Below are positions 8,845 to 17,249 of a stretch of DNA of 64,000 nucleotides, one piece after another. A program made the translations under genes and the position numbers. The stretch comes from Cyclobacteriaceae bacterium (GTDB lineage Bacteria > Bacteroidota > Bacteroidia > Cytophagales > Cyclobacteriaceae): NCBI GenBank assembly GCA_016787755.1, contig JAEUUA010000005.1, positions 124,001 to 188,000 of the forward strand, read 5' to 3'. Numbering within the stretch: position 1 is the first letter of the stretch; each line of letters opens with the position of its first letter. The notes beneath the pieces were generated by a model. It had not been told where the DNA came from. It saw only the letters and a program-made list of their open reading frames with translations, and did no database searches.

Positions 8845-9546
8845 GTGAAAATTGACGATAGTAAGCCTCTAAATATAAAAGACTGGAATCCCGAAGACCG
8901 GCCACGCGAGAAACTCCTGTTAAAAGGAACTGCAGCACTAACAGAAGCCGAACTCATAGCTATTTTAATTGGATCTGGGACAACCAAAGTGAGTGCCGTT
9001 GAGTTAGCCAAGCGAGTTCTCTTGCAAGGAAATAATAGTCTTAATGAGTTAGCTCGACTTTCTGTTAAAGATTTAATGAAAATTAAAGGAATTGGCGAGG
9101 CAAAGGCCATTACCATCGTAGCCGCTTTGGAAATTGGTCGCAGACGAAAGGAGAATGATCCTGAAGCTAAACCTAAAATAAACAGTTCTAAAGATGCGTT
9201 TAACCTCCTGAAAGGAGATTTTATGGATTTACCACACGAAGAGTTTTGGGTGTTGCTATTAAATCGTGCGAACCGCGTGGTGAAGAAAAAGAAAATCAGC
9301 GAAGGGGGTGTTTCGGGGACAGTGGCCGATCCGAAAATAATCTACAAGCTTGCTCTTGAAGATTTAGCCAGCGGAGTAATTGTAGCACACAATCATCCCT
9401 CAGGCAATTTAGCAGCAAGTCAAACCGATCTTGATTTAACACGAAAATTAAAAGAAGCCGGAAAGTTTCTGGAAGTTCAACTACTTGACCATCTTATTAT
9501 CGCTAACCAGAAATATTTTAGCTTTGCAGACGAAGGACTAATATAA
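8845..9546 (+). CDS. radC: RadC family JAB/JAMM domain protein
   Basis: The 233-aa protein has an N-terminal helix-hairpin-helix region (KIKGIGEAKA, residues about 80-89) and a C-terminal JAMM metalloprotease-like domain with HNHPSGNLAASQTD, the HxHPxG...SxxD zinc motif. RadC was once called a DNA repair protein; its real function is uncertain. The start is GTG at 8845; the nearby ATG at 8841 is in another frame and stops at once. A TACCTTCG box at 8833-8840 sits almost on the start codon, which would make the mRNA leaderless. The stop overlaps the next ATG by one base, so the serine hydrolase is coupled. Confidence 0.92.
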   Translation: MKIDDSKPLNIKDWNPEDRPREKLLLKGTAALTEAELIAILIGSGTTKVSAVELAKRVLLQGNNSLNELARLSVKDLMKIKGIGEAKAITIVAALEIGRRRKENDPEAKPKINSSKDAFNLLKGDFMDLPHEEFWVLLLNRANRVVKKKKISEGGVSGTVADPKIIYKLALEDLASGVIVAHNHPSGNLAASQTDLDLTRKLKEAGKFLEVQLLDHLIIANQKYFSFADEGLI

Positions 9547-10871
9547 TGAGATTAACCACCGTTTTCGTAATTCTATTAGCAAGCTCAGTCATTCTTACGC
9601 TGGCCTTTGTGTACTCGCCCAAAGAAGATTGGGCTACTATTAATGAAATACCCCATGATAGTTTAATAGTTATCACACCCCCAAAAAATCTTCCTGAACC
9701 GAAACTGGTTGCCAGTGATGATCCGAACCCATACATGCAAAAGGTTCTGCTGGATTATGATGATTTTATTGGGCGCGCTGTCTTGAAAGGGATTGCCCCC
9801 GGTGCAGCCGTGGCTATCATACGCGACACATCGATTGTCTTTCTAAAAGGTTTTGGCTTAAAGCAAGTAGGATTGCCGGATACCATTGATGTCAATACGG
9901 TCTTTCGTCTCGGCTCGGTCTCAAAATCAATTTCGTCCGTTCTGGCTGGTGCACTGGTAAGCAAACATCTTATCAATTGGGATGATCCTATTATTACATA
10001 CATTCCTCAATTTGAATTAAAGTCGAAAGAGCAAGCAGAGAAATTAACGATTCGCCATGTGCTCTCACACACAACGGGACTCCCCTATCATGCCTATACA
10101 AACATGATTGAAGAACATCTGCCATTCGATACGTTAATGGCATACCTCAAGCAAGTTGATTTATTTGGTGAGCCAGGTCAGTATTATAGCTACCAAAATG
10201 TTGGCTACAGCCTGATTGGTAAAGTGGTTGAAACCGCCACGCACCAATCTTTTGAAGCCGCCTTGAAAGAAAATATTTTCAAACCATTGAACATGCGCAA
10301 TGGCTCTGCATCCTATGAAGCTATTATTAATCATGACAATGTTGCTAAGCCTCACTACTTCTCGCGAAAGCACTGGGTAACGGTTCCCATCTCAGATACC
10401 TATTACAACACAGCCCCTGCGGGAGGCATAAATGCGAGCATAACGGATATGGCACTTTGGTTAAAAGCGCTGTTGAATGGAAGTCCTATCCTTATGAGTG
10501 ACTCAACCTTACATCAAATTTTTGAACCCCAGGTAAAAGCAATTTCAAAAAATCACAACTTTAGAAAATGGCAACGACCCAAAGCCTCTTATTATGCCTT
10601 AGGCTGGCGAATACTTACTTTCAAAAATGACACCATCGAATATCATGGTGGGTATGTTAATGGCTATCGAAGCGAAGTGGCCATCGATAGAAAAAATAAA
10701 CTCGCCATTTGTGTTCTTACAAACTCACCGGGAAATCTTTCCGATCAAGCCATTCCTGAATTTTTAAAACGATACGCACATTATGCAGACTCTATTGATC
10801 TTTGGCAAAAGCGAAATAAATTAATACTGGTTAAGAATATTGATCCTTTGGCTCCTGTATTTCTTAATTAA
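9546..10871 (+). CDS. Serine hydrolase, class C beta-lactamase fold
   Basis: The 441-aa protein has an N-terminal hydrophobic export segment (residues 5-23). The penicillin-binding/beta-lactamase C fold is shown by S124-V-S-K127 (catalytic SxxK), Y216-Q-N218 (YxN) and a late HGG motif in EYHGGYVNG. It should act in the periplasm, as a D,D-peptidase, esterase or beta-lactamase relative; this fold does not fix the substrate. The GLPDTID and SHTTGLP blocks fit the broad 'beta-lactamase family' carried in many copies by Bacteroidota. It follows radC with a 1-bp overlap and abuts the DUF1684 gene with no gap. Confidence 0.85.
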   Translation: MRLTTVFVILLASSVILTLAFVYSPKEDWATINEIPHDSLIVITPPKNLPEPKLVASDDPNPYMQKVLLDYDDFIGRAVLKGIAPGAAVAIIRDTSIVFLKGFGLKQVGLPDTIDVNTVFRLGSVSKSISSVLAGALVSKHLINWDDPIITYIPQFELKSKEQAEKLTIRHVLSHTTGLPYHAYTNMIEEHLPFDTLMAYLKQVDLFGEPGQYYSYQNVGYSLIGKVVETATHQSFEAALKENIFKPLNMRNGSASYEAIINHDNVAKPHYFSRKHWVTVPISDTYYNTAPAGGINASITDMALWLKALLNGSPILMSDSTLHQIFEPQVKAISKNHNFRKWQRPKASYYALGWRILTFKNDTIEYHGGYVNGYRSEVAIDRKNKLAICVLTNSPGNLSDQAIPEFLKRYAHYADSIDLWQKRNKLILVKNIDPLAPVFLN

Positions 10872-11486
10872 ATGAAAAGTTCTCGCATAGTTCCCATTAT
10901 TATTATTCTTGCCATAGCTGCGTTTGTTATCTATTCCATGATGGGGGGTTCACCGGAAAACTACGAAGCTACCGTAATAAAAGATCGCGCGGAGAAGGAT
11001 GAGTTTATGAAGTCGGCCGCTGGGTCGCCTTTTTTAAAAGACAGCATCCCCTTTGATCAACTAACCTATTTTCCGATTGATGAAACCTATCGGGTGAAGG
11101 CCAATCTTCAGTCTATCGATAAAAAGAAAGTTGTTATTCTTTCAACAAGCGATGGCCTGGAGCAAAAATATTTAGAATATGCTTTTGCGGAATTTCAATT
11201 GAAGGGCCATAGCCACAAACTCCTCATTTTGGAACTGATGGATAGCGGGCCGCAGCGCGGAAAACTCTTTCTCGCTTTCGCGGATGAGACGAGTGGTGTA
11301 GATACCTATGGTGCAGGCCGATACCTGGATATTAAGAAAGTACCTGCCGCAACTTCTGTGATTTTGGACTTCAATCTGGCTTACAATCCCTATTGTGCTT
11401 ATAACGATAGTTATTCATGCCCCTTCCCACCTCGTGAAAATATTCTTAAAATTCCAATCAAGGCCGGGGAGAAAAACTATCATTAA
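10872..11486 (+). CDS. DUF1684 domain protein
   Basis: The 204-aa protein has an N-terminal membrane anchor or signal (residues 6-24) and a DUF1684 domain. The family's signature is visible at the C-terminal end: GRYLDI, then DFNLAYNPYCAYND and CPFPPRENILKIPIKAGEK. Two cysteines flank this motif and may pair or bind metal. Function is unknown. The ATG follows directly on the TAA of the serine hydrolase, so the two are one operon with radC. A fresh promoter box before pheT suggests the unit ends here. Confidence 0.82.
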   Translation: MKSSRIVPIIIILAIAAFVIYSMMGGSPENYEATVIKDRAEKDEFMKSAAGSPFLKDSIPFDQLTYFPIDETYRVKANLQSIDKKKVVILSTSDGLEQKYLEYAFAEFQLKGHSHKLLILELMDSGPQRGKLFLAFADETSGVDTYGAGRYLDIKKVPAATSVILDFNLAYNPYCAYNDSYSCPFPPRENILKIPIKAGEKNYH

Positions 11487-11537
11487 AACCATGCATGATA
11501 TTTAAAGATCTGGCTTAGAAAAGAGGACACAAAATTG

Positions 11538-11545
11538 TACTTTTG
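11538..11545 (+). promoter_or_regulatory. Candidate -7 box for pheT
   Basis: TACTTTTG at 11538-11545 fits the TAnnTTTG consensus and lies 22 bp before the pheT ATG. No convincing TTTG -33 box is seen at the expected spacing, so the call rests on one element. Confidence 0.4.
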
Positions 11546-11567
11546 AAGTTCTGCTTTTTCTCATCCT

Positions 11568-14000
11568 ATGAAGATTTCCTACAACTGGCTCAAACAATAT
11601 ATTGACATTCCTGAATCGGCTGAAGAGATTGGTCACGTGCTTACCGCTACCGGCCTGGAAGTTGAACATGTTGAACCATTTGAAACGGTAAAAGGTGGCT
11701 TAAAAGGACTAGTGATTGGTGAAGTAATTACCAGCGCGAAACACCCCAATGCTGATAAATTATCAATTACTACCATTAATGTGGGTGATAAGATTTTACC
11801 TATTGTTTGCGGTGCCGCCAATGTAGCAGCCGGGCAAAAAGTGGTTGTTGCCTTGCCGGGATCAACTTTATTTCCTTTCAAAGGCGATTCATTTACTATT
11901 AAGGCAACAAAAATTCGGGGCGAAGTATCGGAAGGAATGATTTGTGCCGAAGATGAAATAGGGCTTGGTGAAAGTCATGATGGGATCATAGTATTAAACA
12001 CATCAGTCGCTAACGGAACTCCGGCTTCTGAATTTTATAAAATTGAATCAGATTACGTTTTAGAAATTGGGTTAACGCCAAACCGTGCGGATGCTGCATC
12101 CCACATCGGTGTTGCCCGTGACATTAAAGCTGCTCGAAAGCGAGTTATCAAATTACCCGCTGTTGATTCATTTAAGGTTGATAATAAAAATCTATCCATT
12201 CCCGTTGAGGTCGAAAATACGCAAGCCTGCCCTCGATACTCAGCCGTTACGCTATCCGATATAACCGTAGGCGAATCACCCGGGTGGTTGAAGAACCGAC
12301 TAAAATCTATTGGTCTTACTCCTATCAACAACATTGTTGATATCACAAATTTTGTGCTTCACGAAACAGGACAACCGCTACATGCGTTCGATGCAGATCA
12401 AATCTCAGGCCGGAAAGTAATTGTTAAAACCTTACCAGCTGGAACGAAATTTAAAACGCTTGACGACAAGGAACGCACTCTTACCCCTCATGATTTAATG
12501 ATCTGCAACACGCAAGAGCCAATGTGTATTGCCGGGGTTTTCGGTGGGTTTAAATCAGGCATTTCTGCAAAGACAAAAAGCATTTTTTTAGAGAGTGCTT
12601 GTTTCACCCCGGATTATGTGAGAAAGACCGGAATGCATCACCAACTTAAGACGGACGCTTCATTTCGTTTTGAGCGGGGTACTGATCCAAACCTTACTGT
12701 GTATGCATTAAAGCGCGCGGCCTTGTTGATAAAAGAATTAGCGGGCGGAACCATTTCCTCCGAAATCGTTGATATGTATCCTGCTCCAATTCATAACAAG
12801 CACATTATCGTAAAAGACAAAAATATAAATCGACTAATCGGTAAAATAATTCCAAGAGAAGAAATTTTCTCTATTCTGGAAGGATTGGATATTTCTATCA
12901 ACAATAAGCAAGAGGATGAGTTTACAGTTTCAGTGCCTCCCTACCGGGTGGATGTGACTCAGGAAGCGGATGTGGTGGAAGAAATTCTGCGCATCTATGG
13001 GTTTAACAAAATCGAACTTACAGAAATAGCAGGAACCGATTACTTGGCTGAGTTCCCTGAAAAGGATATTAATAAATTCAAAAAAACATTAGGTGGATTG
13101 CTGGTTGCAAACGGATTTTATGAAATCCTTACCAACTCGCTTACCAATGCCACCTACCAACAAAAGAATAACCTCACGTTGAATGGTGCTCCTGTTGAAA
13201 TTTTAAATAAGTTGAGCGAAGAGCAAGGTATTTTAAGGCAAACCATGCTTTTTACCGGGTTAGAGGTGTGTGCTTATAATATTAATCGCAAGCAAAGGGA
13301 TCTTAAACTCTATGAGTTTGGTAAGATCTATTGGAAAAGCGAAGCTTCTGAAGCCGATAAAAAAAATATCTACAAAGAAGAAGAAAGGCTGGCCTTGTAC
13401 CTAACCGGTAACTTTGAAACGGAAAACTGGCGGAACAAACCTAGCAACGTTACCTATTTTGATCTTGCGCAGCAGGTTGTGCAACTGCTTGAGAAAGCTT
13501 CCTTAGATAATATCAAACAAGAAAAATTAACTGACCCCCTTTTCGATTATGGCATGCGATTAATGAAAGGAACCAAAGACGTTGGAAAGCTTGGAAAGGT
13601 TAAAACTGGTCTGGCAAAGGAATTTGGGATTAAGCAGGAAATATTTTATGCCGACTTAAATACCTCCTTGCTTTTCAAGTCGGCAAACCCTAAGTTCGTT
13701 GCACAAGAAGTACCCAAGTTTCCAGAGGTAAGACGTGACCTTTCTTTGGTGCTCGATAAACAAGTGACCTTTGACGAAATTCGTGAAATGGTGCTTTCAA
13801 CTGAGAAGCGGTTGATAAAAGAAATTATTGCGTTTGATGTGTATGAAGGAGATAAAATCCCGGAAGGTAAAAAAGCGTATGCTTTGGGATTTACGTTGCA
13901 GGACGCAAACAAAACGCTTACCGATGAAGAGATTGACAAAGTGATGACCCGGTTGATGGGGGTCTTTGAAGGAAAAATGGGGGCGGTAATTAGAAAATAA
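11568..14000 (+). CDS. pheT: Phenylalanine--tRNA ligase beta subunit
   Basis: The 810-aa protein is full length. It starts MKISYNWLKQYIDIP, typical of bacterial PheT, with the tRNA-binding OB domain at about residues 40-150, the B3/4 editing region (VDITNFVLHETGQPLHAFD), the B5 domain and the synthetase core (DASFRFERGTDP), and ends with the FDX-ACB anticodon-binding domain (FPEVRRDLSLV...TDEEIDKVMTRL). With PheS it charges tRNA-Phe. pheS is not in the window, which is common in Bacteroidota. A ZapB-like gene, zapA and rny follow. Confidence 0.97.
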   Translation: MKISYNWLKQYIDIPESAEEIGHVLTATGLEVEHVEPFETVKGGLKGLVIGEVITSAKHPNADKLSITTINVGDKILPIVCGAANVAAGQKVVVALPGSTLFPFKGDSFTIKATKIRGEVSEGMICAEDEIGLGESHDGIIVLNTSVANGTPASEFYKIESDYVLEIGLTPNRADAASHIGVARDIKAARKRVIKLPAVDSFKVDNKNLSIPVEVENTQACPRYSAVTLSDITVGESPGWLKNRLKSIGLTPINNIVDITNFVLHETGQPLHAFDADQISGRKVIVKTLPAGTKFKTLDDKERTLTPHDLMICNTQEPMCIAGVFGGFKSGISAKTKSIFLESACFTPDYVRKTGMHHQLKTDASFRFERGTDPNLTVYALKRAALLIKELAGGTISSEIVDMYPAPIHNKHIIVKDKNINRLIGKIIPREEIFSILEGLDISINNKQEDEFTVSVPPYRVDVTQEADVVEEILRIYGFNKIELTEIAGTDYLAEFPEKDINKFKKTLGGLLVANGFYEILTNSLTNATYQQKNNLTLNGAPVEILNKLSEEQGILRQTMLFTGLEVCAYNINRKQRDLKLYEFGKIYWKSEASEADKKNIYKEEERLALYLTGNFETENWRNKPSNVTYFDLAQQVVQLLEKASLDNIKQEKLTDPLFDYGMRLMKGTKDVGKLGKVKTGLAKEFGIKQEIFYADLNTSLLFKSANPKFVAQEVPKFPEVRRDLSLVLDKQVTFDEIREMVLSTEKRLIKEIIAFDVYEGDKIPEGKKAYALGFTLQDANKTLTDEEIDKVMTRLMGVFEGKMGAVIRK

Positions 14001-14082
14001 AAAAATTGAAGCTGGACGCTTGTTTCTGGATATACGAAAGCCAGAAACCAGAATCGGGCAACCAAATCCAAATAATAATCAA

Positions 14083-14379
14083 ATGGATCAAGAAGCATTG
14101 AAGTCAAACCTGAATGGATTAGAACGGAAAGTGTTGTTGCTGCTCAATGAGCATAAGTCCTTAAAAGATCAGTTAAAAGGTCTAAAATTAGAAAACCACG
14201 AGCTGAAAACGGATATCAGCAAGCGCGATGAGCAACTGCATCATTTTAAAAATCAGATTAAAATCACTAAGATTGTAGATCATATAAACCCGGAAGACAA
14301 AGGTGTTTCGGAATTAAAAAAGAAAGTTGACGAGTATATCCGCGAAATCGATAAGTGTATTGCTCATTTGAGTAGATAA
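14083..14379 (+). CDS. Small coiled-coil protein, ZapB-like
   Basis: The 98-aa protein starts at ATG 14083 (an upstream TTG at 14020 is less likely, as the extra residues are low-complexity). Nearly all of residues 5-60 forms a heptad-rich coiled coil (LLLLNEHKSLKDQLKGLKLENHELK is one continuous helix), and a second helix closes the protein. It lies 13 bp before zapA in the same direction, so a role as a ZapA partner in the divisome, similar to ZapB, is a reasonable inference. Direct sequence homology to E. coli ZapB is not evident, since coiled coils look alike. Confidence 0.75.
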   Translation: MDQEALKSNLNGLERKVLLLLNEHKSLKDQLKGLKLENHELKTDISKRDEQLHHFKNQIKITKIVDHINPEDKGVSELKKKVDEYIREIDKCIAHLSR

Positions 14380-14392
14380 CCGGTAAAGGTTG

Positions 14393-14677
14393 ATGGACGA
14401 ATTATCAGTAAAAATAAAAATTGCAGACCGCGAATACCCGATGAAGGTAAAACGCAAGGAAGAGGAAAAAGTGCGCGCGGCTGGCAAGGTCATCAACGAG
14501 AAAATAAAATATTACCGGGAACAGTTTGGAATTGACGATAAACAAGACCTGCTGGCCATGGTGGCTTTCGATTGTTTGGTAGATAAAATGGCAGACGAGG
14601 AAAGTTTGCAGGTAATAGACCAAACCGTGATTGAAAAAGTAAACCACATCAATAAGTTGGTTTCCCAGGCACTCTAA
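14393..14677 (+). CDS. zapA: Cell division protein ZapA
   Basis: The 94-aa protein has the ZapA pattern: an N-terminal beta strand (LSVKIKIADREYPMKV), the helix EEKVRAAGKVINEKIKYYREQFG, then LLAMVAFDCLVDKM and a C-terminal helix for tetramer formation. ZapA bundles FtsZ filaments at midcell. The ATG at 14393 is preferred to a TTG three bases earlier. It sits between the coiled-coil gene and rny, a conserved Bacteroidota arrangement. Confidence 0.88.
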   Translation: MDELSVKIKIADREYPMKVKRKEEEKVRAAGKVINEKIKYYREQFGIDDKQDLLAMVAFDCLVDKMADEESLQVIDQTVIEKVNHINKLVSQAL

Positions 14678-14756
14678 ATCCTTCTTTTAAGATTCCTTTT
14701 CATTTTTGTTTTGGCTGTTGCCAACCCGGGTATTTAACTATATAAATACCTAACCA

Positions 14757-16346
14757 ATGGACTTATTAACTTCAGGCTCGGGCATGCTACTTATGAGCCT
14801 CCTGCTAAGCCTAATACCCATCACCCTTATCGGGATCCTTGTAGGATCTCTTTTGTATAAGAGGAAGCTAAAAAAGAATAAGGAGGCTGCTGAAGAAAAA
14901 GCTAAATTAATCCTTAGGGAAGCAGAACTTCAAGCGGAAAGTATTAAGAAAGACAGAATACTGGATGCCAAAGAAAAACTCCTAAAAATGAAACAGGAGT
15001 TTGAAGAAGAAGCCAATCGCAAGAAGAACCAGATCATCAACAACGAACAAAAGATTAAGCAGCGGGAAGCTCAACTTTCAAAAGAACTTGAAACGCTGAA
15101 AAGAAAAGAAGGTGAAGTGGATGAAGAAAGGCAAAGTTTGGCGCATCAGCACGAACTGGTAAAGAAACGCAAGGAAGAACTGGATAAATTCAATGCACAG
15201 AAAGTTGCCATCCTCGAGGGGATCTCTAAACTAACAGCTGATCAGGCACGTGATCAACTGATCGAATCCTTAAAAGAAGAAGCTGCCACCAAGGCCAGTT
15301 CCTATATCAAAGACATTATGGAACAGGCAAAACTCTCTGCTACCAAGGAAGCCAAAAAAATTGTTGTAGAAACCATTCAACGTACCGCAACAGAACATGC
15401 CGTGGAAAACTGCGTTTCGATTTTCAATATCGAAAGCGATGATATTAAAGGAAAGGTAATTGGTCGTGAAGGTCGAAACATTCGCGCGCTTGAAGCCGCT
15501 ACGGGTGTAGAGATTATTGTTGATGATACTCCGGAAGCAATTATTATTTCGGGTTTTGATCCCGTACGCAGGGAAATTGCACGCTTGTCATTACATCGGT
15601 TAGTTCAGGATGGACGAATACACCCGGCACGCATTGAAGAAATTGTTGCCAAAACATCCAAAAATATAGAAGACGAAATTGTTGAGATTGGAGAACGCAC
15701 TGTAATTGATTTAGGAATTCATGGATTGGCTCCGGAGTTAGTGAAGATGGTGGGCCGCATGCGCTATCGCTCATCATACGGTCAGAATTTACTTCAACAT
15801 TCACGTGAAGTTGCAAACCTATGCGCCATCATGGCCGCTGAACTTGGATTGAATGTGAAGCAAGCGAAACGCGCTGGCCTTCTTCACGACATTGGTAAAG
15901 TATGGCACGAAGAATTGGAAAAACCTCATGCTATTGTGGGAATGGAATTAGCGCAGAAATACAAAGAACATCCTGTTATCTGCAATGCGATTGGTGCGCA
16001 CCACGATGAAATTGAAATGACAAGCATCATATCACCCATCGTTCAGGCTTGCGATGCCATTTCGGGTGCACGACCAGGTGCCAGACGCGAAGTGATGGAG
16101 CAATACATCAAGCGCTTGAAAGAATTGGAAAGTGTAGGGCTAAGCTTCGAAGGCGTAGAAAAATGTTATGCGATTCAGGCTGGTCGCGAATTGCGTGTGA
16201 TGGTAGACGCAGAGAAAGCAACAGACGAACGTGCCGCTCAGTTAAGTTTCGATATCTCCCAAAAGATAGAGAAAGACATGCAATACCCAGGTCAAATTAA
16301 GGTAACTGTTATTCGGGAAATGCGTAGTGTAGCGTACGCCAAGTAA
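14757..16346 (+). CDS. rny: Ribonuclease Y
   Basis: The 529-aa protein has the full RNase Y layout: an N-terminal membrane helix (residues 10-30), a long charged coiled coil (about 35-190), a KH domain ([15 protein letters not shown], about 225-290) and an HD phosphohydrolase domain with LLQHSREV and [12 protein letters not shown] (about 340-430), then the Y-specific C-terminal region. It is a membrane-tethered endonuclease that starts mRNA decay. Length matches the family. It starts at ATG 14757, 79 bp after zapA, and is followed by an intrinsic terminator. Confidence 0.96.
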   Translation: MDLLTSGSGMLLMSLLLSLIPITLIGILVGSLLYKRKLKKNKEAAEEKAKLILREAELQAESIKKDRILDAKEKLLKMKQEFEEEANRKKNQIINNEQKIKQREAQLSKELETLKRKEGEVDEERQSLAHQHELVKKRKEELDKFNAQKVAILEGISKLTADQARDQLIESLKEEAATKASSYIKDIMEQAKLSATKEAKKIVVETIQRTATEHAVENCVSIFNIESDDIKGKVIGREGRNIRALEAATGVEIIVDDTPEAIIISGFDPVRREIARLSLHRLVQDGRIHPARIEEIVAKTSKNIEDEIVEIGERTVIDLGIHGLAPELVKMVGRMRYRSSYGQNLLQHSREVANLCAIMAAELGLNVKQAKRAGLLHDIGKVWHEELEKPHAIVGMELAQKYKEHPVICNAIGAHHDEIEMTSIISPIVQACDAISGARPGARREVMEQYIKRLKELESVGLSFEGVEKCYAIQAGRELRVMVDAEKATDERAAQLSFDISQKIEKDMQYPGQIKVTVIREMRSVAYAK

Positions 16347-16371
16347 ACTGAAACTTTTGTAAAACCAGTAG

Positions 16372-16393
16372 AAGCCCTAAACGGGCTTTTACT
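16372..16393 (+). terminator. Terminator after rny
   Basis: Arms aagccc (16372-16377) and gggctt (16383-16388) form a 6-bp stem with a 5-nt loop, followed by a T-rich run (ttactttttc). It closes the pheT-rny group before the envelope operon. Confidence 0.65.
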
Positions 16394-16517
16394 TTTTCTG
16401 GCAATAAAAGTTTGCTCTCTTAATTTTTCTTTCAGCGGTACTCCTGTTCGCAAATCATTAGCTATTTTTAAAACTTAAGGAAGCCCGCAGAGAATAACTA
16501 ACAGTCATAAGGTAACG

Positions 16518-17249
16518 TTGAAAACATCGCTCAAAAAAATAAGTCTTACTTTTTCGGTTGCGCTTTTACATACCCTACTGCTTGGTCAGATGATGAAGTC
16601 TGACAGTTTAGTTTTAAGCTCTTCCCGTCAATCATTAACCAACCTGTACGATCAAAATCTTGGTGGAAACACTCACTTATACAATGGAATAGAATTTATT
16701 GATCCCTTCCAAAAGAAAGTGCTGGAGGGGTTCCCCTACTTTTTAATGGATGATTGGCAAGATGGGTCAATTTTTTATGATGGACAGCTATACGAAAATA
16801 TTCCATTCTTGTTTGATATTTTCAAAGACAGAATCATTGTGGATCATCCCAGAAGTCATGCTAGAATTGAGCTAATCCCCCAAAAAATAAAATACTTTAC
16901 GATTGCTGATAAACACTTTGTTCAGCTTAAATCGCCCACGGCAGGATTTTATCAAGAACTCTATAGAGGTGAAACAATAATCTATGCACGCCATTATAAA
17001 ACCATTCAGGAGAAAATCGGCTCTAAATCGATGATTACAGAATTTCTTACAAGGCGAAAATTATACATCGTGAGAGAGGGCACCTATCATGTCATTACTT
17101 CTAAAAAGTCGGCATTAAAAGTTTTAAAAGAACATAAAAGTGAATTGAATAAATTATTAGGTCAGGAGAAAATCTCATTCAAAAATAATAAGGAATATGC
17201 ACTGGCGAGAATGGGTCAATATTTTGATCAACTGAATACAAAGAGATGA
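16518..17249 (+). CDS. Secreted hypothetical protein, first gene of envelope operon
   Basis: The 243-aa protein has a signal peptide (residues 1-23, ending LLLGQ). No known domain is recognised. The mature part is rich in aromatic residues and short strands (PYFLMDDWQDGSIFYDGQLYENIPFLF would be one stretch), suggesting a periplasmic beta protein. The only in-frame start is TTG at 16518, after a purine-rich AAGG. Its stop overlaps the start of the TonB receptor by 4 bp (ATGA), so translation is coupled. A role in assembly or function of that receptor is inferred from position only. Confidence 0.75.
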   Translation: MKTSLKKISLTFSVALLHTLLLGQMMKSDSLVLSSSRQSLTNLYDQNLGGNTHLYNGIEFIDPFQKKVLEGFPYFLMDDWQDGSIFYDGQLYENIPFLFDIFKDRIIVDHPRSHARIELIPQKIKYFTIADKHFVQLKSPTAGFYQELYRGETIIYARHYKTIQEKIGSKSMITEFLTRRKLYIVREGTYHVITSKKSALKVLKEHKSELNKLLGQEKISFKNNKEYALARMGQYFDQLNTKR

